DNA of 6,350 nt from a candidate division TA06 bacterium DG_78 (GTDB lineage Bacteria > Hydrothermota > Tepidihabitantia > SM23-42). Below the pieces are notes generated by a model, which worked only from the letters and a program-made list of their open reading frames with translations, made no database searches and was not told the DNA's origin. Each line of letters begins with the position of its first letter. The stretch's first letter is position 1. Position numbers and translations under genes: made by a program. The stretch spans positions 1 to 6,350 of the forward strand of contig LJNI01000132.1 in the NCBI GenBank assembly GCA_001303225.1, given 5' to 3'. Of the stretch, positions 5,784-6,350 are shown one piece after another.

Positions 5784-6350
5784 ATGGTACTCATTTTGTT
5801 GACAATATTGATTTCTACATACCCCTGGCCAATACGGCAGTTTGGTTCTGCTCATGGCGTTAGCGCAACACTTGGGGATGCTAGAGGAGATTCTTTGAAT
5901 CCAAGATTTCACTTTGGTATAGATATTCCTGCAGGTGTTGGAACAAAGGTTTACTCGATAATCTCGGATACTGCAAAATTGGGTGGCAGTGGCAGCGATA
6001 CTTATGTTCGAGTAGGAAATTATTGGTATGTTCATTTAGAGAATAGAATACCACATAACACTTATGTTTTAGGCATTTTGGACCCTATCAATACTCCGCC
6101 CGATACCATTGGTAAGGTGCTTGACTATCCAAATGGTGACCACCTTCATTTTCAAATTGGACCATCTAGTGGTCCTTTTGTTAATCCTCTTTCTTACGAT
6201 GGCGGACCTATTGGTTATAGTGACGGAGGTGATCCGGTTGTTAGTTCACCATTTGATTTCTGGCGTCAAGGTTCTGAGGGGCAAATTGCTGAAGAATTAC
6301 AGTCACCATTATTAGATAAAGTTGATATACGTGCCTATTGCCAAGATAAT
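5784..6350 (+). CDS. Secreted M23 (LytM-type) metallopeptidase, 3' end outside window
   Basis: Partial gene: 189 codons are open to the window end with no stop. It begins with a short hydrophobic stretch (VLILLTILIS) that is probably a signal peptide, though it lacks a basic residue. The M23 peptidase core follows, complete: HxxxD at H43-D47 (RFHFGIDIP), H84 in YVHLEN, and HxH at H120-H122 (GDHLHFQIG). By family knowledge H43, D47 and H122 bind zinc while H84 and H120 are catalytic; all five are present, so activity is likely. The family's usual substrates are peptide bridges of peptidoglycan or protein glycine-rich bonds. The core is followed by NPLSYDGG and, from about residue 178, KVDIRAYCQDN, which looks like the first strand of a further beta-sandwich domain. 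The start overlaps the propeller gene's ribosome site and is one base after its stop. Substrate specificity and the C-terminal domains cannot be judged here. Confidence 0.88.
   Translation, partial: MVLILLTILISTYPWPIRQFGSAHGVSATLGDARGDSLNPRFHFGIDIPAGVGTKVYSIISDTAKLGGSGSDTYVRVGNYWYVHLENRIPHNTYVLGILDPINTPPDTIGKVLDYPNGDHLHFQIGPSSGPFVNPLSYDGGPIGYSDGGDPVVSSPFDFWRQGSEGQIAEELQSPLLDKVDIRAYCQDN

Noticed and set aside
5763..6035. Minus-strand 90-codon open frame opposite the M23 gene
   Set aside because: The + strand here encodes HxxxD and the start of the M23 gene with a good ribosome site; the minus frame has neither.
6109..6315. Plus-strand 68-codon open frame near the window end
   Set aside because: It is out of frame with the M23 gene, which is open through the same stretch and carries the HxH motif there.

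Overview
The window is bacterial and gene-dense on the + strand, with no convincing minus-strand gene. It splits into a housekeeping half (1-3868) and an exported-protein half (4442-6350), separated by about 570 bases that at first look intergenic but read as a decayed gene. The lineage is uncertain. Low-to-moderate GC, an S1 with a lysine-rich tail, an Ig-like (Big_5/SbsA-type) relic, a secreted propeller and an M23 peptidase whose core resembles those of FCB-group and candidate-phylum (WOR-3/Stahlbacteria-like) bacteria suggest an uncultured bacterium of that kind. This is inference from family resemblance only.

Housekeeping half: the 3' end of a ribosomal protein S1 gene (rpsA, cut by the window start) is followed 22 bases later by a short, divergent MtaB-type methylthiotransferase (TTG start), 4 bases later by miaB, and then by deoC, whose likely ATG lies 26 bases inside the end of miaB. 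The spacing suggests one co-transcribed unit. MtaB and MiaB place the ms2 group on t6A37 and i6A37 respectively, so the pair would cover both A37 hypermodification classes, next to a translation gene. DeoC is a nucleoside-salvage aldolase with no obvious mechanistic link to the others.

Middle: 3869-4441 has no intact gene. Protein-like fragments appear in three frames in the order expected of one protein. They form one reading frame if one base is restored at each of two places and two in-frame stops (TGA at 4162, TAG at 4168) are read as Trp. The fragments look like the end of a beta-sandwich domain followed by a bacterial Ig-like domain. I annotate a pseudogene. The last 120 bases are AT-rich and hold the leader of the next gene, with a possible 17-codon leader ORF.

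Exported half: a complete gene for a signal-peptide-bearing protein with PQQ/propeller-like repeats (strong Shine-Dalgarno) is followed after a single base by an M23 (LytM-type) metallopeptidase gene that runs off the window end. It retains every residue expected in the active site. The two genes are probably translated from one message and both products are probably exported. No CRISPR array, tRNA, rRNA or insertion sequence was seen, and no convincing rho-independent terminator.
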